DNA of 17,260 nt, taken from assembly GCA_028565635.1 (NCBI GenBank), contig JAOXYB010021336.1, positions 1 to 17,260 of the forward strand, given 5' to 3'. Origin of the DNA: Phoronis ovalis. Lineage: Eukaryota > Phoronida > Phoronidae. Position numbers and translations under genes: made by a program. A model generated the notes under the pieces. That model saw nothing but the letters and a program-made list of their open reading frames with translations. It made no database searches and was not told the DNA's origin. Numbering within the stretch: the first letter of the stretch is position 1; the number at the start of each line of letters is the position of its first letter. Shown here piece after piece: positions 9,501 to 17,260 of the stretch.

Positions 9501-12500
9501 TTGATATTTGAAGAAACCAAGCAAAATTGTAAGAATGGTAATTCTTATCATTTGTGTGGGTATCTCCTTTTACTATTGGATTGACCTATTGACCTTAGCT
9601 ATGCTTTATTATTTGGGTTTTCTACAAGAATAACTAGCTTTACCTCCCCAGTATTCAGTCACCTCTTCACACCATGCACCAAATGCCCAAGAGAAATCTT
9701 ACAAGTTACCTCCTCATAAGATGAACATTACCAAATTTGTTGAGATAAAAAAATCACAGCTAATTTTGCAAATTCCACTGGTAAATTAATTTGTATGAGA
9801 GACTGACATTACTAACATCAAATTAGTTCATTAGTCAAATGCCAAGATCCACTTTGCAATCAAAAATTCTGATACTCAGACAATTTCATTTAATCAGGAG
9901 ATATTAGCAAAAACATGTGATAGCCTTAAACCATTCTAAAAAAGAAGAAGATAAAAGAACTTCATTTTCTCAAATAATTGACATGTTCATTATTTGTAGT
10001 ATAAAAATACTACAATTTTTTTTGGATAATTATGTATTTCTTCATGGAAATGAATGATATATTTTGATAAATTACAATGAAAAAAAAAATAGTTAGTTTA
10101 TTAAACTAACAGATTACTAACAATTTCATACCCTAGTGTGTTCTCCATAAAATAGTGTATACATGTTCCAGGGCCAATGATATTATTTATGTAAACCCCA
10201 CACATGGACAGATAAAATGTTAATAAATAATACAAGGTTGATGTACTAAAGTTCATTGGTGCCCTGAACAAGTTTTCTGTGGAGAACACTACAGCTTATT
10301 CAGCTTATTGTTAGACATCTTATAGCAATAGCAAGTATGTAGTACCATATGTTATCTTTCTAATTTATAATTAAAACAGCTGATGTAAAAGCTTAATTAA
10401 GGTTGTCTTACAATTATAGTATTTTTAAAATAACTAATCAATGTAACAATTTTTTCATAAAATGCAATACTTCGGATTAAAATTGTATTCCAATTTGATA
10501 CCTGTGTAGCATGTAGAATTTTTGAGCAGACATTTTTGGATAATTTTCTATTCAAAGCAATGGTGGAAAACGACTGCAAAAGGGGAGTCTGCCACTCATA
10601 ATAGGGCAGTGTAAAAACATGGCAAAAAACACCAAAGTAAAGATCGGTTGAAAAATCACTACAGATTCGGAGGTTCTTTCAACAATACTATGTTTTGAAA
10701 ATAGTGATTACACAATCAATTTGAAGGGAAAAAATAATTAGGTTACATAATCACAATGTTTCTATGGTTATATCTAAAATTGCTCGAAAAAACATTTTCT
10801 TACCAAAAACAAAGTCTTGAATTATAAAACGTTTTACTGTGTCTGCTAATTTTGTCACTGTGAAGCCAAAATCATAAAGTTATCCCCATGTAAGAAAAAT
10901 GCAAATTTTTATTAATGAATTAGTAAATACCCTTTATTAAAAAATTCCATTTAGAACTAAATCTTCCCCGTAAATTATGCATAAACATAGATTAACAATC
11001 AGTAGAAATCCCTATTGGGTCCAGCGCAACCAAGGAGAGACATAAGCTAAACAGGGAATAAATAAGCCCAAATTTAGTTGTCTACCAACATATTTTTGTA
11101 AGACGATTAGAATAATGAACAATTTAATCAACATATTATGCAATATTACAGCAAATTAGAGATGTGTCAGTAATCGGAAGAATGCTTATAGTGAAAATTA
11201 CAAGGTAACTTTCTCAACAATAGAACGTCTTTCTAACAAAATGTTTTCTACTTAATTATTCAATAAACAAAAAGCATTCCATACTGTTTTTAATATTTTG
11301 CCGAACACACTATTTCCATTGTTGAGGTAAATTTTTAGGAAACTATTTATAAATACATACAAGTGGAAAGTTTGACATCTGCACTTGAAATTGGAAGGAC
11401 GAATAAATATTTCATGTTAACTTCCCATTCAAATCACACGACAAGCATTATGATCGAAACTGTCCTTGTAGAAAATTTCCTGTTCATGTAAATAGGTAGA
11501 GACTCAATAAATGTCATACCTGTTATAATTTTAACCAATTACAATTTCAAAGCATTATTATATTGTTTTCCGTGTTGAACAAAATTTGAATTCCATTTAC
11601 TGTCTCTGAAGAGAAGTTACTGGGAACATAATCTTACTATTAGTGACCTGAAAAACTATCGGGAAGGGCTGTCAAATGACACTGCTCAGGTGGGTTTTGC
11701 TTCATCAACTGACCATAGACGGCACTGTAGGCATAATTTGCCATACATAGGAGAGGCTGTGACAGTTTTTAAAAAAAATTTGGAATGTGCATCTAACAAT
11801 TTTGAGAGATGACATTTGCGGACATAATCAAAACACGGAGTGTCACAGTTTCATTAAAAGCACATAAAAAATATTAAGGAATATTTAAGATATATCTGTT
11901 ATTAAATTTTTCCCAAAAAATACCCATCTGTTATATAGTATATTATATAATGCCATGGTATCTGTATAAATATAAATTATATATATTAGGCTAAAATATT
12001 TAATTTAATTTTTTAACGGACGCATGATATTATATTATATCATACCATCTGATCACGACGCATGTACGCACAAGAACTTCCGGAGTAAGCTGAAAATTTA
12101 AATTTAGAACTAAAAGCCCATTCTCTAATTAACACCCCCAGCCTTTATTTGGAAAGCTAAGCTACCTGTTATAGACATTTGTTAATGTAGGTTTGTGAGG
12201 TAGACAATGATGAGCTATGGATAACTTCATTGACAGAATTGGGTTAAATGCTGTTATTAATTACAACTCTGTTTCAAATAACCAGGTGTTTTAATATTAC
12301 TTTTATTAATGTTTTGATATCAAATGTTCCTAGTCATACATAACAGGGGTTAACTGTTGATGGGCGTAATAACTATTTTATTAGACTTGTATCACCTCGC
12401 GCCTTGCATTGTTGTCGGTGCTCATTTTATGAATACAATTAATAACTGCCTCTTAATAGCCTCATCTACAATTATTTAAAAATAACTACTGCTGCTGTAT

Positions 12501-15500
12501 ATTTTTATGTACCTGGCTGCTACAATCACTTTGTTCGTTTATAATAATTTTTTATTGTTATTTTAGAAAATACTTGAAAAGGCACGACTAAATAGTATAT
12601 AATCTAACTTCGTCTTTACCACAGACTATATATCTTCTAAAATTGCACATTTTATGCAACAACCACAAGGGTCTCGTCTCGGACTAAATCAACATGTGAA
12701 AATTTGCAAGTGAAAGATCCACCCCATTTTCCCAGAACAGACTTTTCCATGGAGGAGTACCCAAGTGAGGATCTCCAGATTACAAGTCTGTTTCTTTGCC
12801 AACAGAGCTAACCAGAGTTGATTCTCCTCTTATCTGCTGTATCAACCATGAACAGATCCATTCAACATTACAAAACCCTGAATACACACAGTTTACATTT
12901 GTCAGTTTCCTCGACTGGTGAGAGAAGGTATATCCAAGGACATTGAAATCAATGTGAATTTAATCCGAAATGATGAGTTGGCCTGATGATTTTTTATTGA
13001 TCTACTTCTTATTCAGCTAAAGCAATATAACAAATATCGTAATATTAGATTTGAATGATGTAATATCCTAATGTTATTAAAGATGAATTCTTAACAAATC
13101 CGTTTTAGAATAATAAATATTAATAATCCTTTTACAAGAAATGCCAACTGAAATATTGACAAGTTTTAGGAAAAAAATAACACTATCATGGCCCATACAT
13201 TTACGCATATCGCAGCAAACATTTTCTTTTATTTTTATCATTATACTATGCAAACTAAAAAAGTGCACCTTTTGTAACACACTATTTAACTGTCTCTTTA
13301 TTTTCCATTTCAGTCTTCAAAATATAGTGTAAGTTAGTCTTCCTTGTAAAATATGTCAGTCACGCTTTTAATTATAGAAAAATGACAACCACTTGATTTT
13401 TTCAATTTTCACTAGTACTGATCCATAATACAGAATTGAGTGAGCTTATGAGATGTACTCCATGCAAGTACACTGGGACTCCTAAAAAGATATTATTTTA
13501 TCAAAAGATAGATTAGTACTTGATATTTTTAAAGCCACAGCATTGTAGAAAATGAATATAAATTGGTTTGTACTTTGTCCTATTTTTTAATGAAAATAAT
13601 AAACTTTCACATGAACCAAAAAAAGTGGCACTGTTTTATATAATTAAAGATTCAATGAAGAGATTTCATCAAACCAGTTTAATGAATCGATGAAAGCTAG
13701 TAGATAATTACAGTTTGTTGCATCAGTATTTTATCAATAAACATCCCTGATTGCTGATAAATGGTTTTAGTCTATGGACCAAACTTATTAGCTTAATACT
13801 ATTGCGTTAATGTCACATAATAAAGATACTGTGCTGTTATTAACAAAGATTTAAAAATATAATAAATAATCAACTTAGTGATAAATCTTCTGATTTACAG
13901 AACTCATTAGAGAAGGATGTTCAATGTCTCCCCTTACAGAAAGTCATCATGTAATAATCGTATACATGTTTCAAGACCAACAATAGTGTGATGTAAGCCG
14001 CAAATATGTATATGTTTATAATTTATATGTAACCTGTGTTTTACGGTAACTGTAACCTAGGCCAGGTATATAATATGTGAACAGCACTGATGCATATTTT
14101 ACTGTCTTAACTTTAAAAGCCTGTACAGAGAGACGAGGATGTTCTTAAGACAGTTATAGCATTTTATTAGTTGATTGAGAATAAAAAGTTAATATTCTTT
14201 AATCCTGTTTAAGAGTTATATTAATTTATAGAGGAACAAGACTAATTGTTATAGAACTAATCCGCAAATAACAGGAACAACAAAGTCACGTTATCATTAT
14301 TCTTAGCAAGCATATCATACCTTTATGTTATCTGCAGAAAGTACTCTAGAATTTGTTTTGTATGTAGGTGCTTATGTTGTATAGCGTTGTTATATGTGCA
14401 CTGTTGGTAAAACATAATTATATCTTATTTTTAATAAATATTTTAATCAATCTTTCTCACTGCAGTGTCCTGGCTACTTCCTGGAGCAATTCTAGAATGA
14501 TGCTATTTCCATAAATTCGACTGAGCACGAGAAAGAGAGCTGAGGTGCTCCGGTTAGTTTGTAATCAGTGACTAAGTGAATCCTTTTTGAGCTAAAGACC
14601 TCAAAAAAGCACTTATATAGTTTGTGTAGAATTTGCTATTTTTGCTGTAGAATTTGTAATTTCTGCTGCAAATACAGAGAAAATTTGTTGCACAATTCAA
14701 CTTTTTTCTGACACGGGAATTTCACAGGTACCATTCTATATAATTTTTTTCTTGTATGCTATTCCAAGAAGGCGTTGCTATGGCAAAAAGAATGATTTGG
14801 AGCCGTACATTTCGGTTAGTTTGTAATCAGTGACTAAGTGAATCCTTTTTGAGCTAAAGACCTCAAAAAAGCACTTATATAGTTTGTGTAGAATTTGCTA
14901 TTTTTGCTGTAGAATTTGTAATTTCTGCTGCAAATACAGAGAAAATTTGTTGCACAATTCAACTTTTTTCTGACACGGGAATTTCACAGGTACCATTCTA
15001 TATAATTTTTTTCTTGTATGCTATTCCAAGAAGGCGTTGCTATGGCAAAAAGAATGATTTGGAGCCGTACATTTCGGTATTTGAAAAATATCTACTGAAG
15101 AAAATAGATGCCTTCTTTAAGAAACATAAGGCTCATCATTATTGACCTTCATGATCTCTAATGACCCATTTATAAGCTATTTTTGAAATTTGACCTTTGA
15201 CCTGCAAATGGCTTCTTTGTTCTGCAGTCAACAATCGATCACATCTTATCAGTGAGAACATGAATAAGCAAAACAGTAATTACTTTTCAGCAAAAAAAAC
15301 TCTACCAAACAATTAAGGTGATCAAATTGGTGATAATCATATATGTTTCAGATGATTTTTATAGTTTGGCCAATCAGTTCTTCTATTAAATAAATCAACT
15401 TGTAAACTATGAACCAAATAGCTTACAGTTGGATAGCTAGTCACACTCAAAATATTTTTGTACTCAAGGTCGGAAAGATTTTTGATGTTATATTGCAGAG

Positions 15501-15734
15501 GTGGATCCACAGTAATCACTGACAACTGTTAAACGATGGTGGATAGTTTTTGTCAACATTATTAAATAATTCAAGCAAAGGATGCAACACTAAAACTGGC
15601 TTCTTGTATCATGACTAGAGACGAGGAGAAGCTGCATGTTAATAATTATGGGAATATCTACCTCTTTGCTGCATATAAGCAAACAGGCTGTCCAAGAATT
15701 CTTTCCTCTTTGGATCATCACTCAGTTCGTACAA
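3412..15734 (-). CDS. ARID3: ARID3 / dead ringer-family transcription factor, 3' part of gene (five exons, 5' end outside window)
   Basis: Nuclear DNA-binding protein of the ARID3 (Bright/dead ringer) family, which binds AT-rich DNA and regulates transcription in development. Joined exons are 15734-15662, 7893-7710, 7396-7125, 6753-6532 and 3515-3412, giving 284 residues plus TAG. Residues 1-97 form most of the ARID helix-turn-helix domain (NRIPIMAK, KGGLVEVINKKLWREITKG, SAAFTLRTQYMKYLYPYE). Residues 98-123 are the C-terminal extension typical of ARID3 (AELQAAIDGNRREGRR). Residues 137-160 are an Asn-Gly-rich linker. Residues about 185-280 match the REKLES region, ending in a MEINGIMYQGVLFAQ strand that is near-identical across ARID3 proteins. 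REKLES is known in vertebrate Bright to mediate self-association and nuclear-cytoplasmic traffic. The start codon, the N-terminal region and the first part of the ARID domain lie upstream of the window. The family is certain; which vertebrate paralogue it is closest to cannot be said, since invertebrates usually carry one ARID3 gene. Confidence 0.95.
4717..4930 (+). repeat. Two diverged tandem units of about 136 bp spacing
   Basis: Unit 1 (about 4717-4800) and unit 2 (about 4849-4930) share TACTATTA, TTTTTATTCTGATAA.GTTATTTT, a GATTAA/AGATT stretch and TTTAAT.CAT in the same order. The ATTCTGATAA anchor occurs at 4731 and 4867. They are similar enough to be an old duplication, although low-complexity AT content inflates the match. 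Confidence 0.5.
6318..6405 (+). repeat. Dispersed repeat, copy 2 (partner at 590-690)
   Basis: Second copy of the family at 590-690, lying in the intron between exons D and E, about 130 bases from the exon D donor. It is followed by a small local duplication: CTACCCACCGAAAATAATATGA and the similar CTACCTAAAAATAATATGA stretch up to about 6430. Confidence 0.6.
6532..6753 (-). CDS. ARID3: ARID3 coding exon D (first half of REKLES region)
   Basis: Encodes residues 178-250, with a split Asp177. It begins DDQTPPASPAERRQLLAKME, followed by a charged, probably helical stretch (SRAMEEATKRLQSRSLDEE, residues 200-218). Next comes a basic PPKKRS patch (219-224) that could act in nuclear import, then LSEEERLLAHA and HLKLTSR. 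This follows the order of vertebrate Bright REKLES: helix, EPP.KK segment, E.QRLM-type helix, then a beta strand. The literal REKLES letters are not conserved here; RLQSRS occupies the equivalent place. The acceptor is TTGCAG before 6753; the donor at 6531 reads G|GTAAGC. Confidence 0.92.
6754..7124 (-). other. ARID3: ARID3 intron between exons C and D (371 bp, phase 1)
   Basis: Donor G|GTAAC at 7124 and acceptor TTGCAG ending at 6754. AT-rich; nothing else seen. Confidence 0.9.
7125..7396 (-). CDS. ARID3: ARID3 coding exon C (end of ARID, ARID3 extension, Asn-Gly linker)
   Basis: Encodes residues 87-176 and enters in phase 2. It starts with YMKYLYPYECEK, the end of the last ARID helix, then LSSPAELQAAIDGNRREGRR, the extension that separates ARID3 proteins from other ARID families. 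The remainder (residues 124-176) is a Ser/Pro/Gly linker with repeated Asn-Gly steps (NGG, FNG, MNG, ING, LNG at residues 140-160), followed by HPESLREKPAVGTSS. The linker looks disordered and is far shorter than the Gln- and Ala-rich linker of fly dead ringer. The acceptor is TTTAG before 7396; the donor at 7124 reads G|GTAAC. Confidence 0.95.
7397..7709 (-). other. ARID3: ARID3 intron between exons B and C (313 bp, phase 2)
   Basis: Donor GTAAGT at 7709 and acceptor TTTAG ending at 7397. It interrupts the last ARID helix inside the Gln codon of LRTQYMKYL. Nothing else seen. Confidence 0.92.
7710..7893 (-). CDS. ARID3: ARID3 coding exon B (core of ARID domain)
   Basis: Encodes residues 26-85, with split codons at both ends (Gly25 shared with exon A, Gln86 shared with exon C). 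It carries the core ARID signature: TPVNRIPIMAKQ, the Gly-Gly turn at residues 52-53, NKKLWREITKGLNLP with the invariant Trp at 63, and the recognition-helix start SSITSAAFTLRT. This part is almost identical to vertebrate and fly ARID3 proteins. The acceptor TTAAG ends at 7894 and the donor at 7709 reads CA|GTAAGT, a consensus donor. The acceptor lacks a strong polypyrimidine run immediately before AG, but the protein match and phase fix the junction. Confidence 0.96.
10092..10110. repeat. 19-bp perfect AT-rich palindrome
   Basis: GTTAGTTTA and its exact reverse complement flank one central T. It lies 24 bases from the left end of the inverted-repeat element at 10134-10293 and may be unrelated. 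Confidence 0.7.
10134..10293. mobile_element. MITE-like inverted-repeat element, about 160 bp
   Basis: The left arm TAGTGTGTTCTCCATAAAA...GTTCCAGGGCCAATGA (from about 10134 to 10180) pairs with the right arm TCATTGGTGCCCTGAACAAG...TTTTCTGTGGAGAACACTA (about 10253-10292), with small gaps. Arms of roughly 40 bases with a short AT-rich centre and no coding capacity are typical of a miniature inverted-repeat transposable element. I could not identify a clear target-site duplication or a known family. The orientation is undefined because the element is nearly symmetric. Confidence 0.6.
12751..12830 (-). pseudogene. tRNA-Thr-like segment, probably SINE-derived or a decayed tRNA
   Basis: On the minus strand the sequence contains TTAGCTCTGTTGGCAAAG, close to a tRNA D-arm / RNA polymerase III box A. 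It is followed by CAGACTTGTAATCTG, a plausible anticodon arm with a 4-bp stem, the seven-base loop CTTGTAA and anticodon TGT (Thr). A possible acceptor stem pairs GAGGAG with CTCCTC at the ends. The T arm (CTCACTTGGGTACTCC) lacks the GGTTCGAATCC box B, so a functional tRNA is unlikely. Downstream sequence to about 12660 is GC-richer than the intron and could be a SINE body. The family is not identified. Confidence 0.45.
13925..14035 (+). repeat. Possible diverged relative of the 10134-10293 element
   Basis: Shares, in order, a TCTCC...ACAGAAA-type start, GTATACATGTT.CA.G.CCAA (13960 onward, compared with 10157 onward), a TATGTAA/GATGTAAGCC stretch and an AT-rich ATGTTTATAAT tail. A matching right arm is not evident, so this would be a decayed or partial copy. 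Confidence 0.35.
14101..14154. repeat. Short inverted repeat (10-bp arms, 34-base loop)
   Basis: ACTGTCTTAA (14101-14110) and its exact reverse complement (14145-14154) flank 34 bases. No function is evident. Confidence 0.6.
14551..14812 (+). repeat. 262-bp perfect tandem duplication, copy 1
   Basis: Starts CGGTTAGTTTGTAATCAGTG and ends GGAGCCGTACATTT. By base-by-base reading it is identical to 14813-15074. It contains TTTTTGAG...CTCAAAAAAG, able to form a short hairpin, and an internal near-repeat of about 21 bases around GTAGAATTTG. It begins immediately after a 6-bp inverted repeat (GAGCAC 14523-14528, GTGCTC 14545-14550). Confidence 0.95.
14813..15074 (+). repeat. 262-bp perfect tandem duplication, copy 2
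   Basis: Identical to copy 1 over its full length. Identity continues for four bases (CGGT, 15075-15078), so the breakpoint can be placed anywhere within those bases and suggests 4-bp microhomology. No coding capacity. Confidence 0.95.
15191..15203 (-). promoter_or_regulatory. Perfect DR1 nuclear-receptor-type site
   Basis: The minus strand reads AGGTCAAAGGTCA, two AGGTCA half-sites spaced by one base. This is the consensus DR1 element bound by HNF4, RXR heterodimers and COUP-TF type receptors. A further TGACCT half-site lies at about 15143. It is about 460 bases inside the large intron from exon A. Binding is inferred from motif only. Confidence 0.4.
15662..15734 (-). CDS. ARID3: ARID3 coding exon A (start of visible ARID domain)
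   Basis: Encodes 24 residues beginning LYELSDDPKRKEFLDSLF and ending AYMQQR, plus the first base of a Gly codon. This is the early ARID helix region, where ARID3 proteins read LYEL..DPKRKEFLD.LF..MQ.RG. The acceptor is a TTTTCAG on the minus strand just before 15734. The donor at 15661-15660 reads G|GTAGAT, a slightly weak donor with T at +4 and A at +5 positions differing from GTAAGT. The exon enters in phase 0, so the upstream exon should end in a complete codon, probably Gln as in relatives. It is separated from the next exon by a 7.8-kb intron. Confidence 0.93.
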
Positions 15735-17260
15735 CTGAAAATACAAACAAACAAGGCTTTTAGTATAATTAAAAATATTTCAACGAACAAATAAAACCAA
15801 CAACTTTGCAGCACAAAACCATATTTCTATAGTTACTCTTGTGGTATACAAGAAACTGAAATCAGCATTGATGAAAAATGATAATTTTAATAATAGGTAA
15901 CAAACAATTTTTTATAGGCACCAATATATTGCTAATCCAAGACAATTGGACACATGAGGTCATACTTGGTATCAGTTTCAGCATGCATAAAATTGTATGC
16001 AAGGATCCTATGTGATATATTTAGTTACATTAATAGTTTCTTTTTGCTAGGACTATTATAATAACAACCAAGTGTCCTTCTAATTTTACCTAGGTTCTAT
16101 TTAAAGCACTGGTTTTTAAATCCTTTATTTGGTTATATTTATAGCCGGTAGTCCCTTACATTGACAACCCGCTTTTTTGCGATCAAGCCTTCTTTAAAAT
16201 ACAAATCACAATTGACAAAGATATACAGCAATACAAAGTAGAAAAATTTGAAAAATACAAAGTTACTAAGAAACTAGCACTATCAGTAATAATAGATTGT
16301 TAAGACCATTCAGGAAACAAAAGATAAAAGTCTGATAAGTCTATTTTTTTTCATTTTTTTATTTTGTAACATCCATTAGATACAGGTAGTTTCTCAGCAT
16401 CAATATATCGTATTTTGTTACACAGTCATAACTTAAGAATTTTTCTGGAAGGTATTAACCAAGAAATGTTTTTCACATTATGTAATTAGAAAACTTGATT
16501 TGTTTTTATTTGTGATCTCTATTAATTTGATTTGATTTGATGAAATAAACATTTCATATAAACCTGTGCCTGATTTCCTCGCATTAGTCAGTTAGGAAAT
16601 AATGCACGGAACACTGGTTGAAAATATATTACAGACTTTCTACCTGAATTCTTCAGGATTTTAATATGACTTTGAAATTGTGTATTACTTAAGATTTAAG
16701 TGGGCTCAGATGGACCAGATGGAAACAGTTCTGTTAGATGTATCAAAGTGGCTAGCAAAGTTATTGATAGTTACTGTCAAATAACTACTACAAATTCATT
16801 TTGCATGAGCCACTTAAAGATGGCATTTTATTTCATTAAGACCACTCTACTTTTCTTCCAACATAATCTTAACTACATTAGGTATAGTCATCTAAGCATA
16901 CCAAAGAAACGACAGCGCTTTTGCAAAAAGAAATATTTTACATGTTCCACTATTCCCTCGTTTATTTCACAATATTACCATTAAAATCCAATACATAAAA
17001 AATGCACAAAAACAGAATCCTTTCAAATTATATAATTTGGGTTGCTTGCTCTGTAAGCCAGCAAATTTGTTGGTTTGTTTGCTTTTTTCTTCATCCAGTT
17101 TTCAGCAACCTATGTCTGTAAGACTGTAGGCCCATTCACACTTACCACTTAAAGCGCTTCACAATAGAGAGCTTTATAATAAAGCACTTCAGCCTCTAAT
17201 GTGTAAGGGAATAATTGGCTTCAAGAGCATTAAAATAAAGCCCTTCAAGCAAAAATTAAT
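15735..17260 (-). other. ARID3: ARID3 intron upstream of exon A (partial, at least 1526 bp)
   Basis: Ends at the acceptor TTTTCAG before 15734. I looked for the preceding ARID exon (an EEQFKQ-type sequence) on the minus strand and did not see it, so it lies beyond 17260. AT-rich, with a short GATTT tandem near 16520-16545 and a spaced AAAGCNCTTCA repeat at the window edge. Confidence 0.75.
17151..17247 (+). repeat. Spaced AAAGCNCTTCA repeats
   Basis: AAAGCGCTTCA (17151-17161), AAAGCACTTCA (17181-17191) and AAAGCCCTTCA (17237-17247) recur. The last two are preceded by a similar AAT/AAA stretch. The spacing is irregular (30 and 56 bases). GCTTTATAATAAAGC (17171-17185) is a perfect small palindrome inside. 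Possibly the edge of a repeat continuing beyond the window. Confidence 0.5.

Larger units (their letters stand above)
7894..15661 (-). other. ARID3: Large ARID3 intron between exons A and B (7768 bp, phase 1)
   Basis: Interrupts the ARID domain in the Gly codon of QQRGTP. No additional exon is needed, because the protein reads straight across. Contents: degenerate TGTAATGTTTT-type short repeats at about 8086-8180; an inverted-repeat element (10134-10293); a tRNA-like segment (12751-12830); a possible diverged relative of the inverted-repeat element (13925-14035); a small inverted repeat (14101-14154); a perfect 262-bp tandem duplication (14551-15074); and a DR1 site (15191-15203). Stretches 8200-10080, 10320-12650 and 12960-13900 show only AT-rich sequence with short open frames and nothing I can name. 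GC-richer patches near 9380-9440 and 11650-11770 may be old insertions. Confidence 0.88.

Noticed and set aside
11920-12060. AT-rich block with a small TGATAT...ATATCA inverted repeat, considered as an origin or matrix attachment region
   Set aside because: Such motifs are expected in sequence this AT-rich; nothing specific supports either role.
12751-12830. Functional tRNA-Thr gene
   Set aside because: The T arm and box B are degraded, so I list it as a tRNA-derived pseudogene or SINE head only.
14523-15078. CRISPR-like or satellite array
   Set aside because: Only two copies of one 262-bp unit are present, without short regular repeats and spacers.
16700-16984. 94-codon plus-strand frame, considered as an upstream or opposite-strand gene
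   Set aside because: No domain, AT-driven codon content, and no splice or start context; it lies inside an ARID3 intron.

Overview
This is animal nuclear DNA, AT-rich and mostly non-coding. Short coding exons are flanked by GT/AG splice sites and separated by introns of 0.3 to 7.8 kb. There are no operons, ribosome binding sites or long ORFs. The only gene I can support is the 3' part of an ARID3 (dead ringer / Bright family) transcription factor on the minus strand. The single-type ARID3 protein, kilobase introns and many old AT-rich repeats suit a marine invertebrate, perhaps a mollusc or other lophotrochozoan. That placement is inference; nothing in the window fixes the species.

Layout, read along the gene (right to left). 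17260-15735 is intron upstream of the first visible exon; the 5' exons lie outside the window. Five exons follow: 15734-15662, 7893-7710, 7396-7125, 6753-6532 and 3515-3412. All four internal junctions keep the reading frame and join into 855 bases, that is 284 residues plus a TAG stop. They encode most of the ARID DNA-binding domain with its C-terminal extension, an Asn-Gly-rich linker, and the REKLES region that ends the protein. A probable 3' UTR of about 1.9 kb runs from 3411 to AATAAA signals near 1563-1544. Below about 1540 the sequence is intergenic and full of degenerate repeats.

The non-coding sequence holds several structures: a perfect 262-bp tandem duplication (14551-15074) in the largest intron; a MITE-like inverted-repeat element (10134-10293) with a possible diverged relative near 13925-14035; a tRNA-Thr-like, probably SINE-derived segment (12830-12751, minus strand); a 37-bp near-perfect palindrome (1186-1222); a 90-base hairpin in the 3' UTR (2036-2125); a perfect DR1 nuclear-receptor-type site (15191-15203); and old repeat pairs, one linking the downstream intergenic DNA to the last intron.

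I found no CRISPR array, viral gene, rRNA, credible functional tRNA or second protein-coding gene, and no sign of a new multi-gene system. The points worth following are the structure of this ARID3 C-terminus and the repeat biology of its introns and 3' flank.
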